From contig NZ_KE387028.1 in NCBI RefSeq assembly GCF_000430045.1, forward strand, positions 89,781 through 131,040: a stretch of 41,260 bases of DNA. The letters are read 5' to 3'. The translations under genes were made by a program, and so were the position numbers. The notes under the pieces were generated by a model. It worked only from the letters and a program-made list of their open reading frames with translations, was not told the DNA's origin and searched no databases. Of this stretch, positions 1 through 6,770 are shown piece by piece. Source of the DNA: Calidithermus chliarophilus DSM 9957 (GTDB taxonomy: Bacteria; Deinococcota; Deinococci; Deinococcales; Thermaceae). How positions within the stretch are numbered: the first letter of the stretch is position 1; every line of letters starts with the position of its first letter.

Positions 1-1587
1 GTCGCCCTGGGCCTCCCCCCCGAGCGCGCCCGCGAGCTCGACCTGGACCCCGAGGCCGTCCGGGCCAACCCCTACCTGGGCCTGCTCGAGGGGCTCTCCC
101 TGGGCGAGGCCCACACCCTCGCCGCACGGCTGGGGCTGCAGGCGCTCTACCCCCAGGGGGCGCTCCTGGCCCACCTGCTGGGGCAGGGCCGGCTGGGCCA
201 CACCTTCGTCCCCGCGCCCGGGCCGCTGGGCGCGGTGGAGCAGGGGCTGTGGCGCCCCCTGGGCGCGCGGGCGAACGACGGGCCCGTCGTGCGGTTCGAG
301 GGCGGCTGGCTAGGGCTGGAGCGGTGGGTGCGCGCCGAGGAGGAGATCCTGCGGGCCTTCCGGCGGGGCCCGGCCGCCCCCGGTGTGAGCGTGCTGCGGC
401 TCGCCCCGCCCCCCGGCTACCCGCTCACCGCCGAGCAGCGCCAGGTGCTCGCGCTGCTCGAGCGCGGCAGCGGGCTGCTGACCGGGGGGCCGGGTACCGG
501 CAAGAGCCACACCTGCGCGGCGGTGGTGGCGGCCTGTGAGCAGGCCCGACTGGAGGTGCTGCTGCTGGCGCCCACCGGCAAGGCCGCGGTGCGCCTGGCC
601 GAGCTGACCGGCTGCCAGGCCCACACCATCCACGCCCGGCTCGGCTGGGACGGGCGCGGCTTCCGCCACGGCCCCCTCGACCCTCTGCCGGCCGACGTGG
701 TGCTCGTCGACGAGGCGGCGATGGCCGACGTGGAGGTGCTGCGGGCCCTGCTGGCGGCGCTGTCCCCGCGCACCCGGGTGCTGCTGGTCGGCGACGCCGA
801 CCAGTTGCCGCCGGTGGGGCCCGGGGCGCCGTTCCAGGACCTGCTGCGGCTGGGGCTGCCCCAGGTGCGCCTGACCCGGCTGCAGCGCCGGGCCCAGGAC
901 CACCCCGTCACGCTGGCCTCCTACGCGGTCCGCGAGGGCCGGCTGCCGCCGCCGCTCGAGCAGCCGGGGCTGCACTGGCGGCTGGACCTGGGGGAGGAGG
1001 CCACCCTGGAGGCGATCGTGGCCGAGGTCGAGCGGGTCTGGCGCCGCACCGGCCGGCGGCCGCAGGTGCTCGTCCCGCTCTACCGCGGCGTGCTGGGGAT
1101 CGACAACCTCAACCGCGCGCTCAAGGAGCGCCTCAACCCCGCCCCTGACCCCGTCGCCAGGGGCGTGCTGCGGTTGCAGGGGCTGTGCGTGAGCCCGGGC
1201 GACCCGCTGGTGCAGACCCGCAACGACTACGCGCTGGGCCTGGCCAACGGTCAGCTGATGGAGGTCGAGCACCTCGACGAGCGCAGCCTTCTGGTGCGCC
1301 TCGACGACGGCCACCGCCTCCGCGTCCCCCGCCGCGCCGCGCGCTGGCTGCGCCACGCCTACGCCCTCAGCGTCCACCGGGCCCAGGGCAGCCAGTGGCC
1401 CTGCGTGATGCTGGCGCTGGCCGCCGGGCACGGGGAGTTCCCCAACCGCGAGCTGCTCTACACCGCGCTCACCCGCGCCCAGGACTCGGCCTGGCTCTTC
1501 GGCGACTCCGGGGCCTACCGCGCTGCCCTGGAGCGCCGCGCTGGCCTGCGCCAGACCTGGTTATCCCGGCTATCCCGAGGGGCATAG
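1..1587 (+). CDS. RecD2-like DNA helicase, 5' end outside window
   Basis: Frame 1 is open from the first base to the TAG at 1585, so this is the 3' part (528 residues) of a longer gene; the GTG at 235 is internal. The segment before the motor, with NPY at codons 23-25 and a GHTFVP stretch, resembles the RecD2 N-terminal region. The motor shows Walker A GGPGTGKS (484-507), Walker B LVDEAAMAD, motif VGDADQLPPVGPG and the C-terminal YALSVHRAQGSQ and LYTALTRAQ motifs of superfamily 1B 5'-3' helicases. RecD2 enzymes unwind DNA in repair and recombination; on a plasmid it may serve replication or transfer. The next gene starts directly after the stop. Confidence 0.88.
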   Translation, partial: VALGLPPERARELDLDPEAVRANPYLGLLEGLSLGEAHTLAARLGLQALYPQGALLAHLLGQGRLGHTFVPAPGPLGAVEQGLWRPLGARANDGPVVRFEGGWLGLERWVRAEEEILRAFRRGPAAPGVSVLRLAPPPGYPLTAEQRQVLALLERGSGLLTGGPGTGKSHTCAAVVAACEQARLEVLLLAPTGKAAVRLAELTGCQAHTIHARLGWDGRGFRHGPLDPLPADVVLVDEAAMADVEVLRALLAALSPRTRVLLVGDADQLPPVGPGAPFQDLLRLGLPQVRLTRLQRRAQDHPVTLASYAVREGRLPPPLEQPGLHWRLDLGEEATLEAIVAEVERVWRRTGRRPQVLVPLYRGVLGIDNLNRALKERLNPAPDPVARGVLRLQGLCVSPGDPLVQTRNDYALGLANGQLMEVEHLDERSLLVRLDDGHRLRVPRRAARWLRHAYALSVHRAQGSQWPCVMLALAAGHGEFPNRELLYTALTRAQDSAWLFGDSGAYRAALERRAGLRQTWLSRLSRGA

Positions 1588-1590
1588 AAT
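1585..1590 (+). promoter_or_regulatory. -10 element for possible leaderless GTG start at 1598
   Basis: TAGAAT lies 7 bases before an in-frame GTG at 1598, the same geometry as other leaderless starts in this window. It overlaps the upstream gene's stop and the alternative ATG at 1589, so which start is used is open. Confidence 0.4.
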
Positions 1591-2119
1591 GCACGTCGTG
1601 ACCACCGATCTGCTGTACACGCTCTCGCAGCAGGGCCTATGGGCGGGCGACTCACGCGCCCGCCTCGAGGAGGCCATCCTGCTGGCGCTCGCCGCGCGCG
1701 ACTACGAGAGCGCCCGCACCCTGCTGCTGGCCCTCGAGCACCTCAAGCCCCGCCGCCGCTTCGGGGTGGCGGCCGCGCTGGAGGCCGTGGGGATGGGCCT
1801 GCCCTTCCGGGAGGCGCTGGAGGTGGCGCTGCAGGAGGCGCGGCGCTACCTCGGCGGCCGCAGCTACCGCCGCTTCGCCTCCCGCCGCTTCCGCAAACCC
1901 CTGGAGGCATACCTGCAGGGCCTGGAGGGCCGCGTCGCCGCCGAGCAGCTGGCCAAGAGCCGCAAGTCCCTGAGCAAACTCACCACCGCCGAGATTCACA
2001 TGGCCGAGCGGGTGCTGCTGCGCGCCCAGCGGCGCTGGAAGAGCCCCGAGACCGTCTACCAAGCCTTCGACGCCTTCCTGGTCGCCGTGCAGCTGGCCCA
2101 CCGCCCCGCCAAGGCCTAG
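1589..2119 (+). CDS. hypothetical helical protein (176 aa)
   Basis: I do not recognise this protein. It starts one base after the helicase stop, so the two are probably transcribed together, but a TAGAAT hexamer 7 bases before GTG 1598 could also drive a leaderless version three residues shorter. The product looks almost entirely alpha-helical, is soluble, and is very basic in the middle, with Arg/Lys clusters such as GGRSYRRFASRRFRKP around residues 89-105, which suggests nucleic acid binding. No signal peptide, Cys cluster or nucleotide-binding motif is visible. Function unknown. Confidence 0.7.
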   Translation: MHVVTTDLLYTLSQQGLWAGDSRARLEEAILLALAARDYESARTLLLALEHLKPRRRFGVAAALEAVGMGLPFREALEVALQEARRYLGGRSYRRFASRRFRKPLEAYLQGLEGRVAAEQLAKSRKSLSKLTTAEIHMAERVLLRAQRRWKSPETVYQAFDAFLVAVQLAHRPAKA

Positions 2120-2200
2120 AGCCGTTCCGAGAGCCGTTCGTCCGGCGCGGGGTCGGGGCCGGGGCGACCGGGCAGTGTGGCCGCCCTGCCGAGAGTGAGG

Positions 2201-2222
2201 TATACTATCTCTTGATAGGAGG
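2201..2222 (+). promoter_or_regulatory. promoter with 5'-terminal Shine-Dalgarno (class A)
   Basis: TATACT (2201-2206), six-base spacer ATCTCT, then TGATAGGAGG (2213-2222). A start site 7-8 bases after the -10 would place the ribosome-binding site at the very 5' end of the mRNA of the 2230 gene. No convincing -35 was seen. Confidence 0.75.
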
Positions 2223-2229
2223 TATCGAA

Positions 2230-3150
2230 ATGCCGATCGTCGGACTGTCGGAACGCAACAGGCTGGCCCGCACGGGCCAATTCAAGATCGGGGAGCGCAC
2301 CGAGCGGGGCTTCCCCCGGGCGCTGGACCACTTCCGCATCGTGGGCGGCGCGGAGGCGGTGGAGGCGGTGTACGGCCCCAAGCCCAAGGCGGTCACGGTG
2401 TACCTGCCCCTCGACCTCGGCCCTGAGGTCTGGGACCCCTACTACAAGCGCTACGGCGCTTCGGGTCTGCAGTGCAAGGGCGACGGGCTGGTGGGTCGCG
2501 AGGTCGGGCCCGACGGCGGGCTCAAGGAGCGCGACTGCGCCCTTCGCGGCTGCCCCTTCGCCCAGCCCACCGTCAAGAACGGCAAGGAACAGCCCCCGCT
2601 GTGCAAGCCGGTGGGGATCCTCGCCTTCCAGGTCGTCGGGGTGCCGGGGGCGGGGGTTTATCAGATCGCGGTCAAGGGCCTTTCGGCCATCGCGCGGGTC
2701 GACTCCTACCTGCGGGCGCTGGAGGCGGCGGCGGGCGGCAGCCTGAAGGGGGTGCCCTTCGTGCTCAAGGTCGAGCAGGCCAAGGGCAAGGACGGCTTCC
2801 CCACCAGCCGCATCCTGGTGGCCGACGCCCCCGAGACCGCCGCGGTGCTGCAGGGCGCGCCCCGCTACCCCCGCACCGCGCCCGTCGAGCGGGTGCGCGG
2901 CTACGCGGTGCTCAGCGAGCGGGGGGAGCTCATCGCCACCCCCGAGGTGCGCGTAGAGGAGGACCTGAAGGCGCGCGCGGCGCTGGCCGAGCGGCTGCAC
3001 GCGGCGCTCGAGGAGGGGCTCATCCCCGCCGAGCACGTCCAGCGCTACCGCGAGATGGTGGCGGCGGTGGGCAACATGAGCGAGGCGGAGGCCGCCGAGA
3101 AGCTGGAGCGGCTCGAGGCCTGGCTGCAGAACCAGGGAAAGGCGGCATAG
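2230..3150 (+). CDS. gp3-like recombination directionality factor family protein
   Basis: The 306-residue product starts MPIVGLSERNRLARTG and carries VYGPKPKAVTVYLPLDLGP, YYKRYGASGLQCKGDG and, near residues 101-122, three further cysteines (CALRGCPF and LCKPVG) followed by GVYQIAVKGLSAI. This order matches the phage gp3-like recombination directionality factor family, whose members turn large serine integrases toward excision; the cysteines may bind a metal. The long open frame before 2230 is not used: the ATG at 2230 sits 7 bases after GGAGG of a class A promoter. No integrase is in the window, so the partner is outside it or the protein has another role. The C-terminal 70 residues are a charged helical tail. 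A terminator follows. Confidence 0.62.
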   Translation: MPIVGLSERNRLARTGQFKIGERTERGFPRALDHFRIVGGAEAVEAVYGPKPKAVTVYLPLDLGPEVWDPYYKRYGASGLQCKGDGLVGREVGPDGGLKERDCALRGCPFAQPTVKNGKEQPPLCKPVGILAFQVVGVPGAGVYQIAVKGLSAIARVDSYLRALEAAAGGSLKGVPFVLKVEQAKGKDGFPTSRILVADAPETAAVLQGAPRYPRTAPVERVRGYAVLSERGELIATPEVRVEEDLKARAALAERLHAALEEGLIPAEHVQRYREMVAAVGNMSEAEAAEKLERLEAWLQNQGKAA

Positions 3151-3162
3151 ACCGTGCCGCAC

Positions 3163-3188
3163 GGGGGGGCTAAGCCCCCCCTCTTCTT
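3163..3188 (+). terminator. Rho-independent-type terminator
   Basis: GGGGGGC-TAA-GCCCCCC stem-loop followed by TCTTCTT, 13 bases after the stop of the gp3-like gene. Confidence 0.75.
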
Positions 3189-3203
3189 GTGATCCCATAT
3201 CCC

Positions 3204-3953
3204 ATGCGCGAGACCGAGGACCTCTCCCCTTCCGTGGCGGTCGCCGCCCCCCTCCCCGGCCCGCCCCTGCCGGGCCTGTGGCTGCAGTTCCAGCCGGTGG
3301 TCTGGCTCGAGAGCCAGGAGCAGGAGCCGTACTTCCTCGAGGCCCTGCTGCGCCTGGGTGCCCACGCCCCCGCCCAGGCGCTGGCGAGGTACCGCGAGCG
3401 CGGCGAGCTGCACCGCCTGACCCTGGCCGTGCTGGAAGGGGCGCTGGCCGAGGGCGCACGGCGGGGCCGGGCGGTGTCGGTCAACCTCTCCCCCGCCCAG
3501 CTCGGCCACCCCAGGCTGCGGGCCGACCTGCGGGCGCTGCTGCGGGCGGCCGGGGCCGGCGAGGGGGCGCTGGTGGTCGAGGTCACCGAGGAGGCCCTCC
3601 AGCCCGGCGGGCGGCCCCTCGAGAGGACGTTGGCCGGGCTGCGCGAGCTGGGCGTGCGGGTCTACCTCGACGACTTCGGCAGCGGCCACTCCAGCCTCGA
3701 GCGCCTGGCCTGGCTGCCCCTCGACGGGGTCAAGCTGCCCCGGGGCTTCCTGAGGCCGCCCGCGGCGACGCGGCACCGGGTGGCGGCGGTGCTGCGGGGC
3801 CTGGTGCGGATGATGGAGGAGCTGGGCCTGCCGCTGGTGGCCGAGGGGATCGAGCGCCCCGAGCAGGCCGCCTTCGTGCGCGAGCTGGGCGTGCGGCTGG
3901 GCCAAGGCTTCCTCTTCGGCGCGAGCCCCGAGGCTCCGGCCGCGGCGCCATGA
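3204..3953 (+). CDS. EAL-domain c-di-GMP phosphodiesterase
   Basis: A stand-alone EAL domain of about 250 residues. Family signatures appear in order: QFQPVV, EALLR (the EAL motif), VNLSPAQL (metal-binding Asn), EVTEEAL (Glu), YLDDFGSGHSSL (DDFG), VKLP (catalytic Lys kept, the usual following Asp replaced by Pro), VAEGIE (Glu) and GQGFLFG. Nearly all metal and catalytic residues are present, so activity against cyclic di-GMP is likely. There is no GGDEF, sensor or membrane domain. The start is uncertain: ATG 3204 is taken here, but in-frame GTG 3189 right after the terminator is possible; no Shine-Dalgarno is visible. A plausible target is pilus function, since a PilB with MshEN-like N-terminal domains is encoded at 36454. 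Confidence 0.88.
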   Translation: MRETEDLSPSVAVAAPLPGPPLPGLWLQFQPVVWLESQEQEPYFLEALLRLGAHAPAQALARYRERGELHRLTLAVLEGALAEGARRGRAVSVNLSPAQLGHPRLRADLRALLRAAGAGEGALVVEVTEEALQPGGRPLERTLAGLRELGVRVYLDDFGSGHSSLERLAWLPLDGVKLPRGFLRPPAATRHRVAAVLRGLVRMMEELGLPLVAEGIERPEQAAFVRELGVRLGQGFLFGASPEAPAAAP

Positions 3954-3967
3954 GGTCGTCCGACACG

Positions 3968-3996
3968 GCGGGGGCGGGAATCCTACCCGCCCCCGC
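3968..3996. terminator. bidirectional terminator-like hairpin
   Basis: GCGGGGGCGGG and CCCGCCCCCGC form an 11-bp stem around a 7-base loop between two convergent genes. There is no T-tract on either side. Confidence 0.5.
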
Positions 3997-4014
3997 GCCA
4001 CGCCGTGCTGTGCC

Positions 4015-4548
4015 TCAAGCGGCCGCCCCCGCGCCGCGCGCGGCCAGCCGGCCGGCCAGCAGCGCCACCCCCAGCGCGTCGAGCACGTGGGGGTTGTCCA
4101 GCCATCGCCTCGAGCCCCGCACCCACTGTCCGACCTCCCGCCGCACGTCGCGGCGCGTGGCGTAGCACAGCCCGGTGAGCCGGACGGGCCAGGGGCCCTC
4201 GCTGAACAGGCGCTCGCGGGCGCAGGTGCGCACCCCGGGGAAGGCGAAGGCCGCCCCGGCGTGCCGCAGGGCCAGCTCCAGCAGGGCCTCACCCTGCGCG
4301 CGGGTGGCCTGCAGCCGCCCGCGCTCCGCCGGGGACGCCCGCACCAGCTCCCCGATGACCTCCACCCCGACCACGCCGCCGGCGACGAGGCGGGACAGAT
4401 CCTCGAGGCCGATCTGGTAGGCGTGCTGGCGCGGAGCCCCCGGCGGGCGCACCAGGCCCCACGAGCGCAGGCGGAAGGACTCGCCCTCGGGCTCGAGGAC
4501 CACCAGCGTGGCGCCCAGGGGGTCGGGGTCGAGGCCGACGACGCTCAC
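4015..4548 (-). CDS. RuvC-like RNase H-fold nuclease (candidate)
   Basis: The 177-residue product begins VSVVGLDPDPLGATLVVLEP, like the first strand pair of RuvC. By eye the catalytic set falls in place: Asp7 (GLDPD), Glu63 (VGVEVIGE), His154 and Asp157 (NPHVLDALGVALL); the His-x-x-Asp arrangement is that known from Thermus RuvC. A central QATRAQGEALLELAL helix and a basic RRDVRREV segment also fit. Sequence similarity is otherwise low, so this is a fold-level prediction of a Holliday-junction or related nuclease. GTG 4548 overlaps the upstream stop as GTGA, implying translational coupling to the 4545-4991 gene; GTG 4554 is an alternative. Confidence 0.55.
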   Translation of the reverse strand: MSVVGLDPDPLGATLVVLEPEGESFRLRSWGLVRPPGAPRQHAYQIGLEDLSRLVAGGVVGVEVIGELVRASPAERGRLQATRAQGEALLELALRHAGAAFAFPGVRTCARERLFSEGPWPVRLTGLCYATRRDVRREVGQWVRGSRRWLDNPHVLDALGVALLAGRLAARGAGAAA

Positions 4549-4991
4549 AGCCACGCCACCCACCCCCCCTCCTTCGTGCACAACGCCGGGACCAGCACCT
4601 CGACCCGCCCCGGCCCCTCGAGCGAGAAGCCGCCGGGCCCCTCGTCGCACTCGTAGCGCAGCACCGCGCCGGGCCGGAGGAAGTGGCTGAGGAAGCGGGC
4701 GAAGGCCCCGGGGTTAAGGTTGCGCCCCAGGGCGTCCTCGAGGAAGTTCACCCCGGTGTACGGCGGTACGCCGTCCCGAGAGGGGATCGTCCGCGCCCCG
4801 TCCTCCCCTACCCCCAGCACTCCCAACGGCTCGTCCAGCAAGAACGTGGTATCGCCCGCCTCGGGGGCCGCCAGCAGCAGGTCCTCCCCCAGCGTGCTCT
4901 TGCGGGCGGCCTCGATCAGCAGGTCGAGCGTGCCGCGGCGCTCGGGGATCGTCTGCACGTGGATGAGGTGGTGCTGGTAGCCCATTCCCAT
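4545..4991 (-). CDS. hypothetical protein with in-frame palindromic insert (148 aa)
   Basis: I do not recognise the family. The N-terminus MGMGYQHHLIHVQTIPERRG is followed by acidic and hydrophobic stretches; residues about 66-80 come from a copy of the palindromic element (4754-4795), which keeps the frame open. The ATG at 4991 lies 7 bases after GGAGG of a class A promoter. The gene is first in a two-gene operon with the RuvC-like gene, joined by a GTGA overlap, so the two proteins may act together. No signal peptide or membrane segment is seen. Confidence 0.72.
   Translation of the reverse strand: MGMGYQHHLIHVQTIPERRGTLDLLIEAARKSTLGEDLLLAAPEAGDTTFLLDEPLGVLGVGEDGARTIPSRDGVPPYTGVNFLEDALGRNLNPGAFARFLSHFLRPGAVLRYECDEGPGGFSLEGPGRVEVLVPALCTKEGGWVAWL
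4754..4795. repeat. palindromic repeat element, in-frame copy 1
   Basis: Matches the family pattern GGTGTAC, GC-rich inverted stem (GGCG/CGCC), then CGTCCCGAGAGGGGATCGTCCG. It lies inside the 4545-4991 reading frame. Confidence 0.7.
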
Positions 4992-4997
4992 TGGTTA

Positions 4998-5019
4998 CCT
5001 CCTATCAATAGAAATTCTA
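4998..5019 (-). promoter_or_regulatory. promoter with 5'-terminal Shine-Dalgarno (class A)
   Basis: On the minus strand TAGAAT (5019-5014), six bases, TGATAGGAGG (5007-4998), then ATG 4991. The flank AATGGTAGAATTTCT is nearly identical to that of the 14840-14861 promoter. Confidence 0.75.
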
Positions 5020-5027
5020 CCATTACT

Positions 5028-5058
5028 GAGCGGGCGGGGAGACAGTCCCCGCCCGCTC
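5028..5058 (-). terminator. terminator hairpin
   Basis: A perfect 13-bp stem GAGCGGGCGGGGA / TCCCCGCCCGCTC with a 5-base loop lies 25 bases past the stop of the 5084-5875 gene. No long T-run follows on the minus strand. Confidence 0.6.
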
Positions 5059-5083
5059 CTTTCGGGCTGTGGCTGGCGCGGCG

Positions 5084-5875
5084 CTAGGTCGCCAGGGCGT
5101 CGGCAAGGGCCTGGCCGTAGGCTTCTTCGAAGCTCAGCCAGAAATCGTCGGCGAACATGTCCTGGATGATGACCCCCTTGCGCCCCAGCCCGGAAGCCGG
5201 AGGGTGGTAGCGCAGCCGGCGCTTCGGCGTGGCCAGGTAGCGAGGGCACACGGAGAAGGCCCCACGCGGGGGCAGTGCCAGCAGGCGCTCGAGCTCTTGC
5301 GGCTCCAGCGCCTGGAAGACCAGCCGGTCGACCCACCAGCGACCCAGCGTCGTGTACCAGCGACCGTCCCCGGCCGAGCGATACCAGCGCCTGAGGCCCG
5401 ACTGGTCCGCCTCGTCCTCGAGCTCGCACAGCGGGCGGGGGCGGTTGCACCACAGCTCCTCCACGAAGTCTTCGCGGTGCAGCCAGGCCTCGGCCGGATC
5501 GATGAGCGCGTACTCCACGGAATACGGCCCCCAGTACAGGCTCAAGCGCACCCGCAGGTCCGCTCGGTTTTCGGCCCCCGTCGGCGACCACCGCCACGCA
5601 AGGAGGAACGCAGCGTGCTCGTCGTTCGCACTCCCCAGGCCCAGCCAGCCCCAGGGGAAGTGCCTCCCCCGGAACTGCCCCACCTGCCAGAAGCCTCTCA
5701 CGCAGCCATAGAAGCGCATGTGCGCCAGGTCTTCCTCCGATACTGACAGCGAGAGCCCCCGATGCCGCTGCTGCGCGAGGAAGTCGTTGGCCACCTTCAC
5801 CACCTGTGGCAGCGAGAGTTCAAACTTCCGTGCGAGTTGTGGCGAGAAATCGTACTCCCGCACGATCTGTGGCAT
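5084..5875 (-). CDS. hypothetical protein (263 aa)
   Basis: I do not recognise the family. The product is unusually rich in Trp, Tyr and Arg (for example GFWQVGQF, HFPWGWLGLG, RRWYRSAGDGRWYTTLGRWW). The first 30 residues (SPQLARKFELSLPQVVKVANDFLAQ) could form a small helical or HTH-like unit. No membrane segment, signal peptide or nucleotide-binding motif is visible. The start ATG 5875 follows GGAGG of a class A promoter; an overlapping ATG five bases upstream is out of frame. A hairpin terminator lies downstream. Confidence 0.75.
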   Translation of the reverse strand: MPQIVREYDFSPQLARKFELSLPQVVKVANDFLAQQRHRGLSLSVSEEDLAHMRFYGCVRGFWQVGQFRGRHFPWGWLGLGSANDEHAAFLLAWRWSPTGAENRADLRVRLSLYWGPYSVEYALIDPAEAWLHREDFVEELWCNRPRPLCELEDEADQSGLRRWYRSAGDGRWYTTLGRWWVDRLVFQALEPQELERLLALPPRGAFSVCPRYLATPKRRLRYHPPASGLGRKGVIIQDMFADDFWLSFEEAYGQALADALAT

Positions 5876-5884
5876 TTCATCTCA

Positions 5885-5906
5885 CCTCCTATCAGCCCTA
5901 AATATA
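5885..5906 (-). promoter_or_regulatory. promoter with 5'-terminal Shine-Dalgarno (class A)
   Basis: TATATT (5906-5901), six bases, TGATAGGAGG (5894-5885). The -10 is made from the last codons of the upstream 74-codon gene, whose TAG stop is at 5900-5898. Confidence 0.75.
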
Positions 5907-6122
5907 ACACCGCCCGGTCAGTCCTCGGACGGCCCGTCGAGCGGGCGCTTGCGGGCCACGGGCGCGATCGCGCCGGGGTGGCCGGCCTCCTGGGCGCAGC
6001 TCCAGGGCCACACCCCCCAGGAGGCCGGCCATCCCCACCACCGCCTGCAGGCGTGCTCGCCGGTCGGGAACCTCCTCGGAGCGGTACTGTGGGCTTTCTA
6101 CAAACGTTTTTGTAATGGGCAT
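5898..6122 (-). CDS. small hypothetical protein (74 aa)
   Basis: A short gene supported mainly by its promoter: class A elements stand at 6128-6149 and the ATG at 6122 follows GGAGAAGACC. The product begins MPITKTFVESPQYRSEEVPD, has a short hydrophobic stretch (VVGMAGLLGGVALEL) near residues 28-42 and an Arg/Pro-rich tail. No family recognised. Its final codons (TGT TAT ATT TAG) double as the -10 element for the next gene downstream, so the two are tightly packed. Confidence 0.55.
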   Translation of the reverse strand: MPITKTFVESPQYRSEEVPDRRARLQAVVGMAGLLGGVALELRPGGRPPRRDRARGPQAPARRAVRGLTGRCYI

Positions 6123-6127
6123 GGTCT

Positions 6128-6149
6128 TCTCCTATCAATTATTAGTATA
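6128..6149 (-). promoter_or_regulatory. class A promoter, overlapping a divergent partner
   Basis: Minus strand: TATACT (6149-6144), six bases, TGATAGGAGA (6137-6128). Its -10 shares four base pairs (6146-6149) with the plus-strand -10 at 6146-6151. Confidence 0.75.
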
Positions 6150-6167
6150 TTGATCTTCGATAGGAGG
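6146..6167 (+). promoter_or_regulatory. class A promoter, overlapping a divergent partner
   Basis: Plus strand: TATATT (6146-6151), six bases GATCTT, CGATAGGAGG (6158-6167). It drives the 6180 gene. Confidence 0.75.
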
Positions 6168-6179
6168 TTGAGGTTGGCG

Positions 6180-6695
6180 ATGGAGACCCTGTTCCAGATC
6201 GTTCCCATCCCCCAAAAGCGGGTCTGGCACGGCATGATCCTGGGTGAAAGCCGGGTGGCGCCGTTCGACAGCGGCCTGCCCCACCGCGAGTGGTTCGCCG
6301 AGTTCCGCCGGGCGCTGGGGGTGGGGGAGATGCCGGTCTACGACGAGGCCTGCCGGGCGGTGCGCCAGCCCAGCGGGGCGCTGCGGGTCACGCTGCAGGG
6401 CCACGAGAGGGACGGCCACTGGTACTGGCTGCCGCGCGCGCGCTGCTGGCTGTTCCTCGACGCCCCGGAGCAGGACCTGCTGCCCCTGCAGTGGGATCTG
6501 GCCCTCGAGGGCCTGCAGGAGGGCGGGTTCCGCCTGACCGCCCCGCCGCTGGCGGGTTTGGGTGTGGGCTTCGAGATCCTGGCCGGGGGCGACAGCCGGG
6601 CGGTGGTGCTCGGCCGCTGCCCCTGCCCGCCCCACGACGGCCTGCGCGAGCAGCTCCAGGAGTTCTTGCTCGTCGAGCGTCTGCGGACGCTCTGA
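6180..6695 (+). CDS. hypothetical protein (171 aa)
   Basis: I do not recognise the family. The protein begins METLFQIVPIPQKRVWHGM, contains DGHWYWLPRARCWLFLDAPEQ near the middle and looks like a soluble alpha/beta domain with many Trp and Arg. The longer open frame upstream is not used because the class A promoter ends at 6167. ATG 6180 is 12 bases from GGAGG; the in-frame TTG at 6174 has a more usual 6-base spacing and would add two residues. The gene is divergent to the 74-aa gene and faces parB across a shared terminator. Confidence 0.7.
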   Translation: METLFQIVPIPQKRVWHGMILGESRVAPFDSGLPHREWFAEFRRALGVGEMPVYDEACRAVRQPSGALRVTLQGHERDGHWYWLPRARCWLFLDAPEQDLLPLQWDLALEGLQEGGFRLTAPPLAGLGVGFEILAGGDSRAVVLGRCPCPPHDGLREQLQEFLLVERLRTL

Positions 6696-6730
6696 CGCTC
6701 CGACGCTCTGACCAGGCACAGTCGCACGAA

Positions 6731-6756
6731 GGCAGGGGGGCTCTAGCCCCCCTGCC
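6731..6756. terminator. bidirectional terminator
   Basis: GGCAGGGGGGC-TCTA-GCCCCCCTGCC, an 11-bp stem between the convergent 6180-6695 gene and parB. Confidence 0.7.
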
Positions 6757-6770
6757 GCTCCTTTGCGGGG

